Part shown: positions 1-8,177 of the stretch, piece after piece
Position numbering within the stretch: the first letter of the stretch is position 1
How the letters are laid out: each line of letters opens with the position of its first letter
Virus record (IMG/VR): IMGVR_UViG_3300008459_000161
Coordinates: 1-35,935 of that record
From: a virus
Strand: one strand, 5' to 3'
Length of the DNA stretch: 35,935 bases
Made by a program: the position numbers and the translations under genes
The notes under the pieces: generated by a model
What the model was told of the DNA's origin: nothing
What the model saw: only the letters and a program-made list of their open reading frames with translations
The model's database searches: none

Positions 1-547
1 CAAACCCCGTTATAGGAGTCTGAGTTGAATCAATATCAAATTCGTCTTTAGAGAATACAGTAGAAATTGTGTCCTCAAACTGAGAAGCCAATACAGTATG
101 TCTATTACCGCCAGTGTCAATTAATACTTTAGATACAAGTTGAGCCGCATTAGGATTAACTAATAATGGTCCAATTAACTTGTGTTCAGTGCCGTTATAA
201 GCAAATAGCTGACTTGTTGTAGTATTGAACCATAAGTCGCCTGCTAATTGTCCTGTTGGAGCTGTTGCACTATGTTCTATAGTACCTAAGGGTTTAAATT
301 CAACTCCATTGTAAATCTTGATCTTTTTAACACTGGTGTCAAACCAAAGTTGACCAGTTATTTTATTTGTTGGTTCTACAGAATTAGCAAAATTTTCTAG
401 TAGATATACTAAACTCTCATTTAATGATTTTCCGTATCCAGAATAGTTTTTTCCAGGCAAATTTAAGTCTGTAGAAATGTTATCTACAGAACCATCCTGT
501 ATTACAGCTATTGTTTGACCGTTAAATTTCTTTATTGTATATGGCAT
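1..547 (-). CDS. Tail fibre paralogue, 5' part only (cut by window edge)
   Basis: The reading frame opens with ATG at 545-547 and stays open to the left edge (182 codons), so only the N-terminal part is visible. It begins MPYTIKKFNGQ and carries the N-terminal module of the three fibres to the right: a GKNYSGYG turn, then LVYLLENFAN, then ITGQLWFD followed by a KIYNG strand. A second copy of the module follows, with GDLWFN and LFAYNG. The start is supported by GAGAG about 6 bases upstream, and the neighbouring gene ends 31 bases away. It is probably a virion tail-fibre or adhesin subunit. The variable middle and tip lie outside the window, so receptor specificity cannot be guessed. Fibre identity rests on paralogy with the collar-domain gene at 5229-7478. 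Confidence 0.8.
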   Translation of the reverse strand, partial: MPYTIKKFNGQTIAVIQDGSVDNISTDLNLPGKNYSGYGKSLNESLVYLLENFANSVEPTNKITGQLWFDTSVKKIKIYNGVEFKPLGTIEHSATAPTGQLAGDLWFNTTTSQLFAYNGTEHKLIGPLLVNPNAAQLVSKVLIDTGGNRHTVLASQFEDTISTVFSKDEFDIDSTQTPITGF

Positions 548-578
548 GTCAACTCTCAGTTATTTCTAATATTTACCA

Positions 579-1043
579 TTAAACTACTTTCTTAGAAAGC
601 ATGGCTGCTTCTTGCTCTTTTGATACCCAAGTATATGCTTCTGAATTGCCTGAATATGCTTGAACTTTTTGTAAATGTTCTTGTCTAACTGCCTTTAAAA
701 AGTCTCTCATGGCCACAAATTCTGGGGTTTTTTCACTAGCATTTTTATCTAGCATGTCTACTAAAATATTCATTTGCTTGTGTATTGAATAAGTTTCTAA
801 AACTTTTAGGTTAGTAGCGTAATTTAATGTAGATTCAGTAATGACTGGCTTGTCTAGTCTAGACATAATTTGTCCAGTTGCATAGTCCCCGCTCCAATAT
901 TCTTGATTTGCAGTATCAATGCTCACATCTCTGATATAAAACTTAGTCAAATCTAATATTGACTCATCAGTGTCAGCAGTGATCTCGCCAATAAGAACCC
1001 CTGTAGATTTTAAAAACAATAATTTTCTATTTTCTTTTGCCAT
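579..1043 (-). CDS. Small unknown protein in the tail-fibre cluster
   Basis: This 154-residue protein is not recognised. The chosen start (MAKENRK) forms a TAATG overlap with the stop of the oxygenase-like gene and has GGGGA about 5 bases upstream. An in-frame ATG four codons earlier (1055) would add MGNI and increase the overlap. The N-terminal half is beta-like (LLFLKSTGVLIGEITADT). The C-terminal half is helical and charged, ending LSKKVV. No signal peptide, membrane segment or catalytic motif is visible. Its place between two fibre paralogues and directly behind the oxygenase-like gene fits a fibre assembly helper, a small structural protein, or a partner of the oxygenase. None of these is shown by the sequence. 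Confidence 0.75.
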   Translation of the reverse strand: MAKENRKLLFLKSTGVLIGEITADTDESILDLTKFYIRDVSIDTANQEYWSGDYATGQIMSRLDKPVITESTLNYATNLKVLETYSIHKQMNILVDMLDKNASEKTPEFVAMRDFLKAVRQEHLQKVQAYSGNSEAYTWVSKEQEAAMLSKKVV

Positions 1044-1534
1044 TATATTCCCCAACTTAATACAAGACTATACTTTGATTGTTCGTCTTGTCCTATTTCT
1101 GTTACTTCGTGTTCAATATGAATAGGCATTTCTAAATATGCTCCAGGTTCTTCTTCAACAAAATTCCCGTTGCCTTCTTTATCGTACCAAACAAAATGAG
1201 GCTTATCACTTCTTAAAAATATCAACTTAAACTTCCAATATGCTCCTTGAGAATCTTTATGTCTTTTTAAAAAGTCCCCTGAATCATACCTATTAATTAC
1301 AAAGCTAGTAGCAGTTTTATCTTCATCACTTAACGTTTTAAAAATAGCTGCCTTTAATTCATCACTCATATTAAAATAAAAAAGAGATTTCATTTGACTA
1401 TCTCCGTACACAGTAGAAAAATTATATTTTTCATTTGTTTGTCTTAGAGAAAAATTATGAGTTTCTTTTTCTGCTATCTCTATAATTTCACTTGGATTAG
1501 TCAAATAATTCTTAATTAAGTTAACCTGATACAT
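1043..1534 (-). CDS. 2OG-Fe(II) oxygenase-like protein in the fibre cluster
   Basis: About 163 residues with the layout of a small 2-oxoglutarate/Fe(II) dioxygenase (prolyl-4-hydroxylase-like double-stranded beta-helix). The segment INRYDSGDFLKRHKDS gives the HxD iron-binding pair. A distal histidine sits in IHIEHEV, followed by KYSLVLSWG, where the family usually has an Arg that binds 2-oxoglutarate; here it is Lys. Family members couple decarboxylation of 2-oxoglutarate to hydroxylation of a protein, nucleotide or small molecule; the substrate here is unknown. The start at 1534 (MYQVNLIKNYL) is preferred because it begins at the predicted fold and overlaps the upstream fibre gene by only 14 bases. 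ATG at 1558 would add eight residues. Lying between fibre genes, it may modify fibre proteins (inference). Catalytic competence is uncertain because of the Lys substitution. Confidence 0.72.
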   Translation of the reverse strand: MYQVNLIKNYLTNPSEIIEIAEKETHNFSLRQTNEKYNFSTVYGDSQMKSLFYFNMSDELKAAIFKTLSDEDKTATSFVINRYDSGDFLKRHKDSQGAYWKFKLIFLRSDKPHFVWYDKEGNGNFVEEEPGAYLEMPIHIEHEVTEIGQDEQSKYSLVLSWGI

Positions 1535-3437
1535 ATTCCCAACTTGTTCTTCCTGCATTAACCCTATATACTAGGTCATTATTTCTTGTAGGATTATTGA
1601 CGGTGGTCACTACATTCACATTACTAACATAATGTATACTAATAAAACTTCCATAAGAGGTTGTTGTAGTAGTAGAAATGTTTTGTATTGTTGAAGAAAC
1701 TCTACATATTGTTAATGGAGCTATATTTGTGACAGGAGCTAATGCATTTAAAATTTCAACAACAGACCCCGCGCCTGAACCAGTTTCATTTAATCCTTTA
1801 GTATCTATACTAAAAAATAATGGTCTACTTTCTATTAGATTGTCAACATATTGTTTTGTAACAGCATGTCTTACATCAATTGGGTCAGCTGCCAATGTCA
1901 ACGGACCAGCAAGTGTTCCACCTAATACTGATAATCTAGTAGTATCTGTTATTACAATACTTTGACTGCCGTCAAATGCCACGCCATTTATAGTTCTTGC
2001 AACAGCCAATGCTGATGCTGAACTTGCATTTCCAGTTAATGAGCCAATAAACTCTCTAGTAGAGTTATTAATTACCACTTGTCCGTTTGATGCAAGTACA
2101 TTACCTGTAATATTTCCAGTTACGTTGCCAGTAACATTACCTATTACGTTGCCAGTAACATTACCTATTACGTTACCTGTTAGGTCACCTGTAACATCGC
2201 CTATAACATTGCCTGTTAGGTCACCTGTAATATCGCCAGTTGTGTTGCCTTGCAAATTACCAATAAATTTACCGTAAAATTCAGTTGTTGGCTTAGTTAA
2301 ATCTGTTACAGTAGTCAGTCCGTCTCTTGTAAAAATCTTATCAAGTTTAGCATTGTCGCCATTTATATTACCAACAACATTACCAGTAACTGTTCCAGTT
2401 AAATTTCCGTTTAATGCTGTGGAATAGATTGCGTTGAAGGGTGCTGCCGCAGAGCCAATGTCAACAGTACTTAATGGTTTAACTATTGTTTTATTTGATA
2501 ATCCACTGTCAAAAGATAAAATATCTCTAATTGGTTCTAAAGGTTCAGCACAAGTAACTACTAATCGTGTGCCAGTATAAACTATATGGCCATCTAAATC
2601 TTCGTCAGCGTTTGACCCAACGTAATTGCCAATTTTAACTAGGTATTGTGTATTATCATTATCTCTAATGCCTGCGTGTAAGTGCTCTTTAGTCCAAACA
2701 CTAGACTGCATTTCTTGTACTGAAGAACTGTCAGTTCTAACAAAACTTTCTGAAGCAAGTGGGCCATCAGTAGGATCAATTAGCGTATATGACTGATCCA
2801 CTTTTCCATTAATTAATGCTGAACCAATTAAATTTAAACCAATTGTCACAGTTCCAGTTGAGCCACTGTTTTCATGTAGCCCTAAGATAGGTGTTGTAGG
2901 ATCAAAAATATATTTTGACACTATTCCAATTAATGCATCATCAACAAATAATTTTAAGACTGGGTTGCTTGATTCAACTGACTCGCCATCTTTGGTACCT
3001 AATATAACATCGCCTTCTAATCTACTAGTTCCAAACCCTGGAATACTTGTAGTAACTAGATCATAATCAGTGCCATCAAAAACTTTCAATTCATTTGTAC
3101 TAGAGTTAAACCAAAAATCACCTTTTTTAGATGATGACAATGACGGTTTAGTAGTTGCAGATTCAATTCTACTAATGCCTTTCCAAGTTCCAGCTGTACT
3201 ATAGATTTTTAACTGTGTTGCTGTGGTATCGTACCACAGTTGTCCAACTAAAGGACTATCAGGCGGAGAATTTTTAGAAAAGTTTTCTAACAAATGTACA
3301 AAATTTTCATTTTGATAAAACCCATAACCAGCAACGTTTCTGCCAACTAAGTTTAAAGATACGGTTGAGCTGTCTATTGCACCATCTGGTACATCAACTA
3401 ATACGTTGTTGTTTGAAAGTTTAATTGAATATGTCAT
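1521..3437 (-). CDS. Tail fibre protein with GNVT/GDLT tetrapeptide repeats
   Basis: A 638-residue virion fibre. Residues 1-110 are the shared N-terminal module (LVGRNVAGYGFYQNENFVHL, then LENF and VGQLWYD), with a second GDFWFNSS copy near residue 107. The middle contains PLSTVDIGSAAAPFNAIYST, a motif frequent in phage fibres. About residues 390-448 are a run of four-residue Gly-Asn/Asp-Val/Ile/Leu-Thr/Ile repeats, probably a trimeric beta-structured shaft. The C-terminal part begins TKQYVDN and then has FFSIDTKGL; this tip resembles the one in the 3450-5219 fibre. CGGAG lies 8 bases before the ATG, right after the previous stop. It is likely an adhesin or fibre segment; which T4 fibre it corresponds to cannot be stated. 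Confidence 0.85.
   Translation of the reverse strand: MTYSIKLSNNNVLVDVPDGAIDSSTVSLNLVGRNVAGYGFYQNENFVHLLENFSKNSPPDSPLVGQLWYDTTATQLKIYSTAGTWKGISRIESATTKPSLSSSKKGDFWFNSSTNELKVFDGTDYDLVTTSIPGFGTSRLEGDVILGTKDGESVESSNPVLKLFVDDALIGIVSKYIFDPTTPILGLHENSGSTGTVTIGLNLIGSALINGKVDQSYTLIDPTDGPLASESFVRTDSSSVQEMQSSVWTKEHLHAGIRDNDNTQYLVKIGNYVGSNADEDLDGHIVYTGTRLVVTCAEPLEPIRDILSFDSGLSNKTIVKPLSTVDIGSAAAPFNAIYSTALNGNLTGTVTGNVVGNINGDNAKLDKIFTRDGLTTVTDLTKPTTEFYGKFIGNLQGNTTGDITGDLTGNVIGDVTGDLTGNVIGNVTGNVIGNVTGNVTGNITGNVLASNGQVVINNSTREFIGSLTGNASSASALAVARTINGVAFDGSQSIVITDTTRLSVLGGTLAGPLTLAADPIDVRHAVTKQYVDNLIESRPLFFSIDTKGLNETGSGAGSVVEILNALAPVTNIAPLTICRVSSTIQNISTTTTTSYGSFISIHYVSNVNVVTTVNNPTRNNDLVYRVNAGRTSWEYVSG
2095..2270 (-). 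repeat. In-frame 12-base repeat array encoding Gly-Asn-Val-Thr tetrapeptides
   Basis: Within the 638-residue fibre gene the DNA repeats with a 12-base period. A 24-base unit beginning at 2124 recurs exactly at 2148, and a 19-base unit beginning at 2176 recurs at 2212, a 36-base offset. All offsets are multiples of 12, so gain or loss of units keeps the frame. A shorter run of the same kind lies near 2365-2412. The product is a G-N/D-V/I/L-T/I tetrapeptide series. The near-identity of neighbouring units suggests recent duplication by slippage or recombination. Confidence 0.85.
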
Positions 3438-3449
3438 CTAATCGCTCCG

Positions 3450-5219
3450 TTATACTGCAATGTCCTGTCCAGTTTGGTATACCCATGTTCTTGTTCCTAC
3501 AACAAGTTCGCATTGATAAATTCTCACTACTCTTGTAACTGTTGGTGTTGATACACCGTTTGTGTATGATAAGCATAGCACTCGAACAACGTCGTTAACA
3601 TTAACAGACAATGCTGGTATTAGTGCATCAATCTGTGCAATTGCATCATCTGCAGGGCTTGCAAGACCAGTTGTATCAACTGTTAAGTAATTGATAGAAG
3701 TTTTAACATCGTCAACATATTCTTTATTTGCCGCATCAAACTGTAAGGACGGTGCATCTACGTTTGCAATTCTAGCTCTAGTGCCGAGTTCAATTATTCT
3801 TCCAGTTCCTACTGTAATAATAAGATTAGAAGCAGGATCTATAGTTATCTCATTATCAGTAAACGTGAATTCAGCCGCTTGCAAGTTTGTTAAATGTCCA
3901 ACATTTGTTAAACTGCTGTTTATTATTGTTGAGCCCAGTGTTGTAGAACTTAATACTTGATTGTTTCCAATATATAGACTGTTTGTTGAAGGTATTTTAA
4001 AGTTATCATTAACTTCCCACGCTGACAGTGTAGTTAAAGGAGATATTGAAACTGTAATTCCAGTTTTCAACCATCTCAATAACTTGGTTGTAGTTCCATA
4101 AACGGTTAAGCCTGCACCATCTGCGGTTGTATCTGTTGGTGTTGAGACTACTGCAAGTTCAATATTTTTATCAGTAATCTGCAAGGTAGTTGAATTAGTA
4201 AACTGCGTTTCACCTACAACAGTTAAACTGCCTTCTATAGTAACATCTCCGTTGACGTTCATCTGTGGAGTGTCACCTGGCAATGTTTTCCAAGTGTCAT
4301 CTGGATAGATATTGATTGATTTATTGGTTGGATCAACCATTAATGAATTTTGAAATCCATTAGATGTTCGAGTTTGTATTGTAAACTTATTGTTAACACC
4401 GTTATTGGTTAGATAAGTGTGATAGTTATTACTTTCTGGCTCTATATATAAAGCTATTCCAGTGTCTGTTGCTGAAATAATTAAACCATTAAGACTTGTT
4501 AGTGTTAGACTTCCGTCAATACTAGAATTTTTATCACTTCTAACAAATTTAGAAGATATTAAGTTGCCATCAACTGGATCAATTAGTGCAGTTGCTGACT
4601 GTGAAGGTGCATTTATGTTATTATCAACTACACTAGTGCTAAATGAAAGTCCTGCTTTGAGCTCACCAACACCGATAGTAAATCCTGCGATTGCAATTAA
4701 AGGTATGAATGAGCTAGGATTCAATATGGCCATTTTTATGTTTGACACATACATCACTGCTACTACTCTAGAATTTCCTCTAGTATCAATAATTTCTTCT
4801 ACTATCCATCCTGTTTTTCCTTGACTTGATGTATAAATTGGTCCTGCCGTTACTAGATTAGAGCCGTCAAAAAACTTTAGTTGTTGACTAGCATTATCAA
4901 TCCATAGGTCACCTTCAACTAAATTAGCAGGTCTACTAGTGCTAACAAAAGGACTACCAACTGGTCTCCAATTTGTTCCATCAAAAACGTTTAACTTACT
5001 TGTGTTAGAGTTAAACCACAACTGACCTTTAATTTGATTATTTGGTGGGCTTGAATTTGAAAAATTTTCTAATAGATATACAAGATTAGAATTATAAATC
5101 TCACCAATACCTTTAAAATTCTTACCAATTAATTTTAAAGAGGTACTAGAATTATCAACTGTTCCGTCTGTTACAGTTGCTACTATATTACCGTCTGTTT
5201 TTTTTATTACGTATGGCAT
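3450..5219 (-). CDS. Tail fibre protein, paralogue with shared N- and C-terminal modules
   Basis: A 589-residue fibre. The N-terminus (MPYVIKKTDGN) resembles the truncated left-edge fibre, with GKNFKGIG, LVYLLENFSN and IKGQLWFN, then a second repeat, GDLWIDNASQQLKFFDGS. The middle has VNGDVTIEGSLTVVGETQF and ITDKNIELAV, strand-turn motifs common in marine myovirus fibres. The end begins KEYVDDVKTSINYLTVDTTG and finishes near RTWVYQTG, matching the tip of the 638-residue fibre. AAGGA lies just before the ATG and overlaps the previous stop codon. Ends conserved and centre divergent suggest mosaic evolution of receptor-binding parts. No peptidase S74 chaperone motif or collar domain was seen. 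Confidence 0.85.
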   Translation of the reverse strand: MPYVIKKTDGNIVATVTDGTVDNSSTSLKLIGKNFKGIGEIYNSNLVYLLENFSNSSPPNNQIKGQLWFNSNTSKLNVFDGTNWRPVGSPFVSTSRPANLVEGDLWIDNASQQLKFFDGSNLVTAGPIYTSSQGKTGWIVEEIIDTRGNSRVVAVMYVSNIKMAILNPSSFIPLIAIAGFTIGVGELKAGLSFSTSVVDNNINAPSQSATALIDPVDGNLISSKFVRSDKNSSIDGSLTLTSLNGLIISATDTGIALYIEPESNNYHTYLTNNGVNNKFTIQTRTSNGFQNSLMVDPTNKSINIYPDDTWKTLPGDTPQMNVNGDVTIEGSLTVVGETQFTNSTTLQITDKNIELAVVSTPTDTTADGAGLTVYGTTTKLLRWLKTGITVSISPLTTLSAWEVNDNFKIPSTNSLYIGNNQVLSSTTLGSTIINSSLTNVGHLTNLQAAEFTFTDNEITIDPASNLIITVGTGRIIELGTRARIANVDAPSLQFDAANKEYVDDVKTSINYLTVDTTGLASPADDAIAQIDALIPALSVNVNDVVRVLCLSYTNGVSTPTVTRVVRIYQCELVVGTRTWVYQTGQDIAV

Positions 5220-5228
5220 CGTCTATCC

Positions 5229-7478
5229 TTAACCTATTTGAGATGAACCAACACCCGCCCTAATAATATAGTTAATTGTTAAGTATGGGTTAGTGATAGG
5301 AATATTAAAGTTCCTGTTTAAAGTTTGTCCTGATCCTGGTGAAAATTGAATTTGATCTGATCCAGATGAAAATGTATTCAATGTATGTTGACTTGATCCA
5401 CCTTCTCCACCATTTGAAGATGCTGTAAAGTTTCCAGTTCTATTTGCAATTCTATCTGTAGAATTTAGTGGAACACTTTCTCTCAACACCACTAGTGTAA
5501 ATGTTAGTGTGGCATTAGCATTGGCAGTAATTTGATTGTTTAAAATTACTGTATTTGAATTTGGAATACTCGTAACTATTGTTCCTGGGGCAATGCTTGT
5601 ATCAGTACTTGTCACTTGCATACCAATTGAAATATTATCAGTGTTAGAAACCGTAACTGATGTTTGGGTAGTTTGTCCAACAACCACTGTCTTTTGTACT
5701 ACAGAATTAGCAAATGAGTTTGCCATACCAACGTTGCCAAGAGGGAATCTGCCTCGTAAGTCAGGAAGTCTAAAGTACGTTCCGCCAGCGCCGCTACCGT
5801 AGGTAGTTCCAATAGTTTGATAAAGAGTAGGGTATTCTGTTCTACTAACTAATGCACCGTCGCATAGTAAGTATCCTAAAGGAACTGCGGTTGCCGCAAA
5901 CGGAAAAATACTTCCAATTGGAACAAATGCTTCGCCTAATAAGAAACTTGTACGTGTCACTCTACGCAATCCAACGTTAGATCTATGTATTAAGATAGTG
6001 TCGTCTGTTCTGTTGTCTAATACTTCTGGTTTTCCTCTAATTGCAGAGTCAGCAAGTGTAGCACCAATTGTTAGTGTTCCGCCTGTTCCGTTGAAGCTTA
6101 CAGGAGCAGGACTTGTTAAGTCGCCACCAAGTTGAAAATTCGTTGATGCCGCTAAAGAGCTGGCTGCACCAATTACTGTACCAGTAACTGTACCTGTGAA
6201 CGCACCGCTAAATGCACCGCTAAATGTGTTTGCATATATAGTTTTAAATCTATTAGTAGGTGTACCAATATCATAGAGATTATTTGCTTGCGGTATAATT
6301 GCTGGACCAGTAATTGTTCCACCAAATTCATCTAACTCACCTACACGCAAGTGTCCGCTGGAAGTAATATTTTTACCAACATATAAATTTTTTGCAATAC
6401 CAGCGCCGCCTCTAATTTGTAAGGAGCCGCTGGTAGCACTTGTACTATCCAATATGCCAGTTGTAATTAAATGTCCACTAATGAATGCATCACCATTAAC
6501 ATCCAATTCTGCATTTGGTAACGGGTGATTAATACCAACTCGTTTGTTCTTTCCGTCAATTTTTAAAATGACGTTGTTAGATCCTTGATATGCAATTACC
6601 ATATCAATTGAGCCGCCGTCTGAAGTATTCTTAATTACTCCAGCTCCTTGAACAACTGCTAAACTTAAATTATTTGCAGTTCCAATTGTAACTCCTGCAT
6701 CATTTAATATAGATTGTTGGCCATAAAATAAGTTTGACGTATCTCTTCGAGCAAAATTATCAGCTGACACTGTTTCTAAACTTGGTGTTAGAACGTTTAA
6801 TGCGTCTGCTGAAGTTGATGTTCCATGAATTTTTGCACCTGTTGTAGGTGTTATAGTGTCTCCAGGACCTATAAATTTTTTGCTAGTAATATTGATACCA
6901 GGATTTAATTGATTAAATCCTTCAATTGTTTTTTGCGGAATAAAACTTTCAGTTGCAATAATTTTTATAGCACTATCATTGTTGTATTCAATAGTTACAA
7001 AATGTTCAACTCCTGAACTATCTAATATAGCTTCAACGTACACTCCAGATTTTTTACCTGACAGTGCTGATGGACCAACTAGTACCCAATCTGTACCGTT
7101 GTACAAGTTTAATTGTTGAGTTAATGTGTCAACCCAAAGATCACCTAATAGTGCATTAGTTGGTCTACCTAGAGTAGGGGCAACGTGAGTTCCCCCTGCA
7201 GGTCTCCAATTATTTGTGCCACCTGTGGAGTCGTTAATATACAATCTTTTAGTACTGTTGTTATACCATAGCTGACCTTCAATACTGTTACTAGGGGACA
7301 GTGGGCTAGCAAAATTTTCTAAAAGATGTACAAAATTCTTTGCAACAGCAACGCCATAATTAGAATAATTTCTACCAACAAGACTTAGACTGGTACTGGT
7401 ATTATTTTCAGTTAAATCATTAACTGTTATAGGATTAGAACTCTTCCCTGGATCACTAAAAGAAATTGAATACGGCAT
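5229..7478 (-). CDS. Tail fibre with phage tail collar domain (gp12-like position)
   Basis: 749 residues. It has the cluster's N-terminal fibre module (GRNYSNYGVAVAKNFVHL, LENF, IEGQLWYN, then GDLWVDTLTQQLNLYNG). A shaft follows with RVGINHPLPNAELDVNGDAF and IGTPTNRFKTIYANTF. A Phage Tail Collar domain starts near residue 515 (PIGSIFPFAA, GYLLCDGALVSRTEYPTL, FRLPDLRGRFPLG). About residues 595-662 are a Thr/Val/Asn-rich insertion (VSNTDNISIGMQV, APGTIVTSI). The chain then returns to a collar-type ending, NPYLTINYIIRAG. In T4 the collar-domain protein is the short tail fibre gp12, encoded downstream of gp11 in the baseplate cluster. The matching place here supports a gp12-like role, but the shared N-terminus shows it belongs to a local fibre family. 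The gap to the preceding gene is 1 base. Confidence 0.88.
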   Translation of the reverse strand: MPYSISFSDPGKSSNPITVNDLTENNTSTSLSLVGRNYSNYGVAVAKNFVHLLENFASPLSPSNSIEGQLWYNNSTKRLYINDSTGGTNNWRPAGGTHVAPTLGRPTNALLGDLWVDTLTQQLNLYNGTDWVLVGPSALSGKKSGVYVEAILDSSGVEHFVTIEYNNDSAIKIIATESFIPQKTIEGFNQLNPGINITSKKFIGPGDTITPTTGAKIHGTSTSADALNVLTPSLETVSADNFARRDTSNLFYGQQSILNDAGVTIGTANNLSLAVVQGAGVIKNTSDGGSIDMVIAYQGSNNVILKIDGKNKRVGINHPLPNAELDVNGDAFISGHLITTGILDSTSATSGSLQIRGGAGIAKNLYVGKNITSSGHLRVGELDEFGGTITGPAIIPQANNLYDIGTPTNRFKTIYANTFSGAFSGAFTGTVTGTVIGAASSLAASTNFQLGGDLTSPAPVSFNGTGGTLTIGATLADSAIRGKPEVLDNRTDDTILIHRSNVGLRRVTRTSFLLGEAFVPIGSIFPFAATAVPLGYLLCDGALVSRTEYPTLYQTIGTTYGSGAGGTYFRLPDLRGRFPLGNVGMANSFANSVVQKTVVVGQTTQTSVTVSNTDNISIGMQVTSTDTSIAPGTIVTSIPNSNTVILNNQITANANATLTFTLVVLRESVPLNSTDRIANRTGNFTASSNGGEGGSSQHTLNTFSSGSDQIQFSPGSGQTLNRNFNIPITNPYLTINYIIRAGVGSSQIG

Positions 7479-7479
7479 C

Positions 7480-8130
7480 TTATGTCTCGCTAAATGTTGT
7501 TAGTGTCTGAATTCTAACTGTATAATCAATTTGAATCAACCTATTCAGACTCTTTTGAACTGGGTGAAAAATAACATGAGTTAATAATCTACCGTTTCCA
7601 GCGATCCCATCTTCGCTACTGGCTCTAAGACCAATTTCATCAAATACGAAATCACTGTTCATATCTTGTGCGTTATCATAAGCGGCTTGTCCGTTAGGCT
7701 CGCCGTAATCTAATAATACACTACAAAAAATGTCAGTATAAACTGTTCCACGTACATGACGGATTTCTAAGAAATTTCTAGTAGGATCAATATTTGACAA
7801 GTTTTTTGGATCAATAATCTTATAATATGTTTGGCTATAAAGCCCTGAATTTACCCCTATATTATTAGGAGTAAGATATGTTATAAGACCATTAGGATCT
7901 ACAGTGCTACCACCGTTACCAAAACTCATGCCTTCAATAATTCCATAGCCTTGATTTGCTAGACTAGCGGCAAGAGCAACACTCATATTTTCATAGTGAA
8001 TAGCATTTCTTTTGTCCTCAAATACTTCATTTGTTTCAGGATCAAAAATTTTAATATGACCTTCAATATGGAAGCCTGCATTTTCTTTTATGCCTGATTC
8101 TTGAGCATTTTCTTGGGTATTTTCGTTCAT
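7480..8130 (-). CDS. Small tail/baseplate structural protein between giant protein and fibres
   Basis: 216 residues from the preferred start (MNENTQENAQ). AAGG and GAGG lie directly upstream at 8133-8142. An ATG at 8154 adds eight residues, but it lies at or next to the predicted late transcription start and has no ribosome site. The sequence contains GHIKIFDPETNEVFEDK, NAIHYENMSVALAASLA, MSFGNGGSTV and FVFDEIGLRA, then a beta-rich end. The FGNG and FDEIGL elements are common in phage tail and fibre-attachment proteins. By order it occupies the place of T4 gp11, between baseplate genes and the collar-domain fibre, but no clear gp11 similarity is visible. It is probably a virion connector between baseplate and fibres (inference). 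Confidence 0.78.
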   Translation of the reverse strand: MNENTQENAQESGIKENAGFHIEGHIKIFDPETNEVFEDKRNAIHYENMSVALAASLANQGYGIIEGMSFGNGGSTVDPNGLITYLTPNNIGVNSGLYSQTYYKIIDPKNLSNIDPTRNFLEIRHVRGTVYTDIFCSVLLDYGEPNGQAAYDNAQDMNSDFVFDEIGLRASSEDGIAGNGRLLTHVIFHPVQKSLNRLIQIDYTVRIQTLTTFSET

Positions 8131-8132
8131 TT

Positions 8133-8142
8133 CCTCAACCTT
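8133..8142 (-). promoter_or_regulatory. Ribosome binding site that fixes the start at 8130
   Basis: Reading leftward, AAGGTTGAGG lies immediately before the ATG at 8128-8130, giving AAGG 8 bases and GAGG 2 bases upstream. The ATG at 8154 has no purine-rich site before it. This favours the shorter protein. Confidence 0.65.
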
Positions 8143-8159
8143 ATTATTTTCCATAGTAA

Positions 8160-8167
8160 TATTTATC
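8160..8167 (-). promoter_or_regulatory. T4-type late promoter box GATAAATA for the fibre unit
   Basis: On the - strand this reads GATAAATA, matching the NATAAATA late box used by gp55-type sigma factors in T4-like phages. It sits in the 23-base gap after the giant gene stop. With T4 spacing, transcription would begin near 8154, just before the fibre unit. Confidence 0.7.
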
Positions 8168-8177
8168 CAGTGCTTAA

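Noticed and set aside
1678-1965. + strand open frame opposite the 638-residue fibre gene
   Set aside because: Antisense shadow of a well-supported fibre C-terminus, with low-complexity product.
4462-4824. 120-codon + strand open frame opposite the 589-residue fibre gene
   Set aside because: Antisense to a fibre with paralogue support; no promoter or ribosome site.
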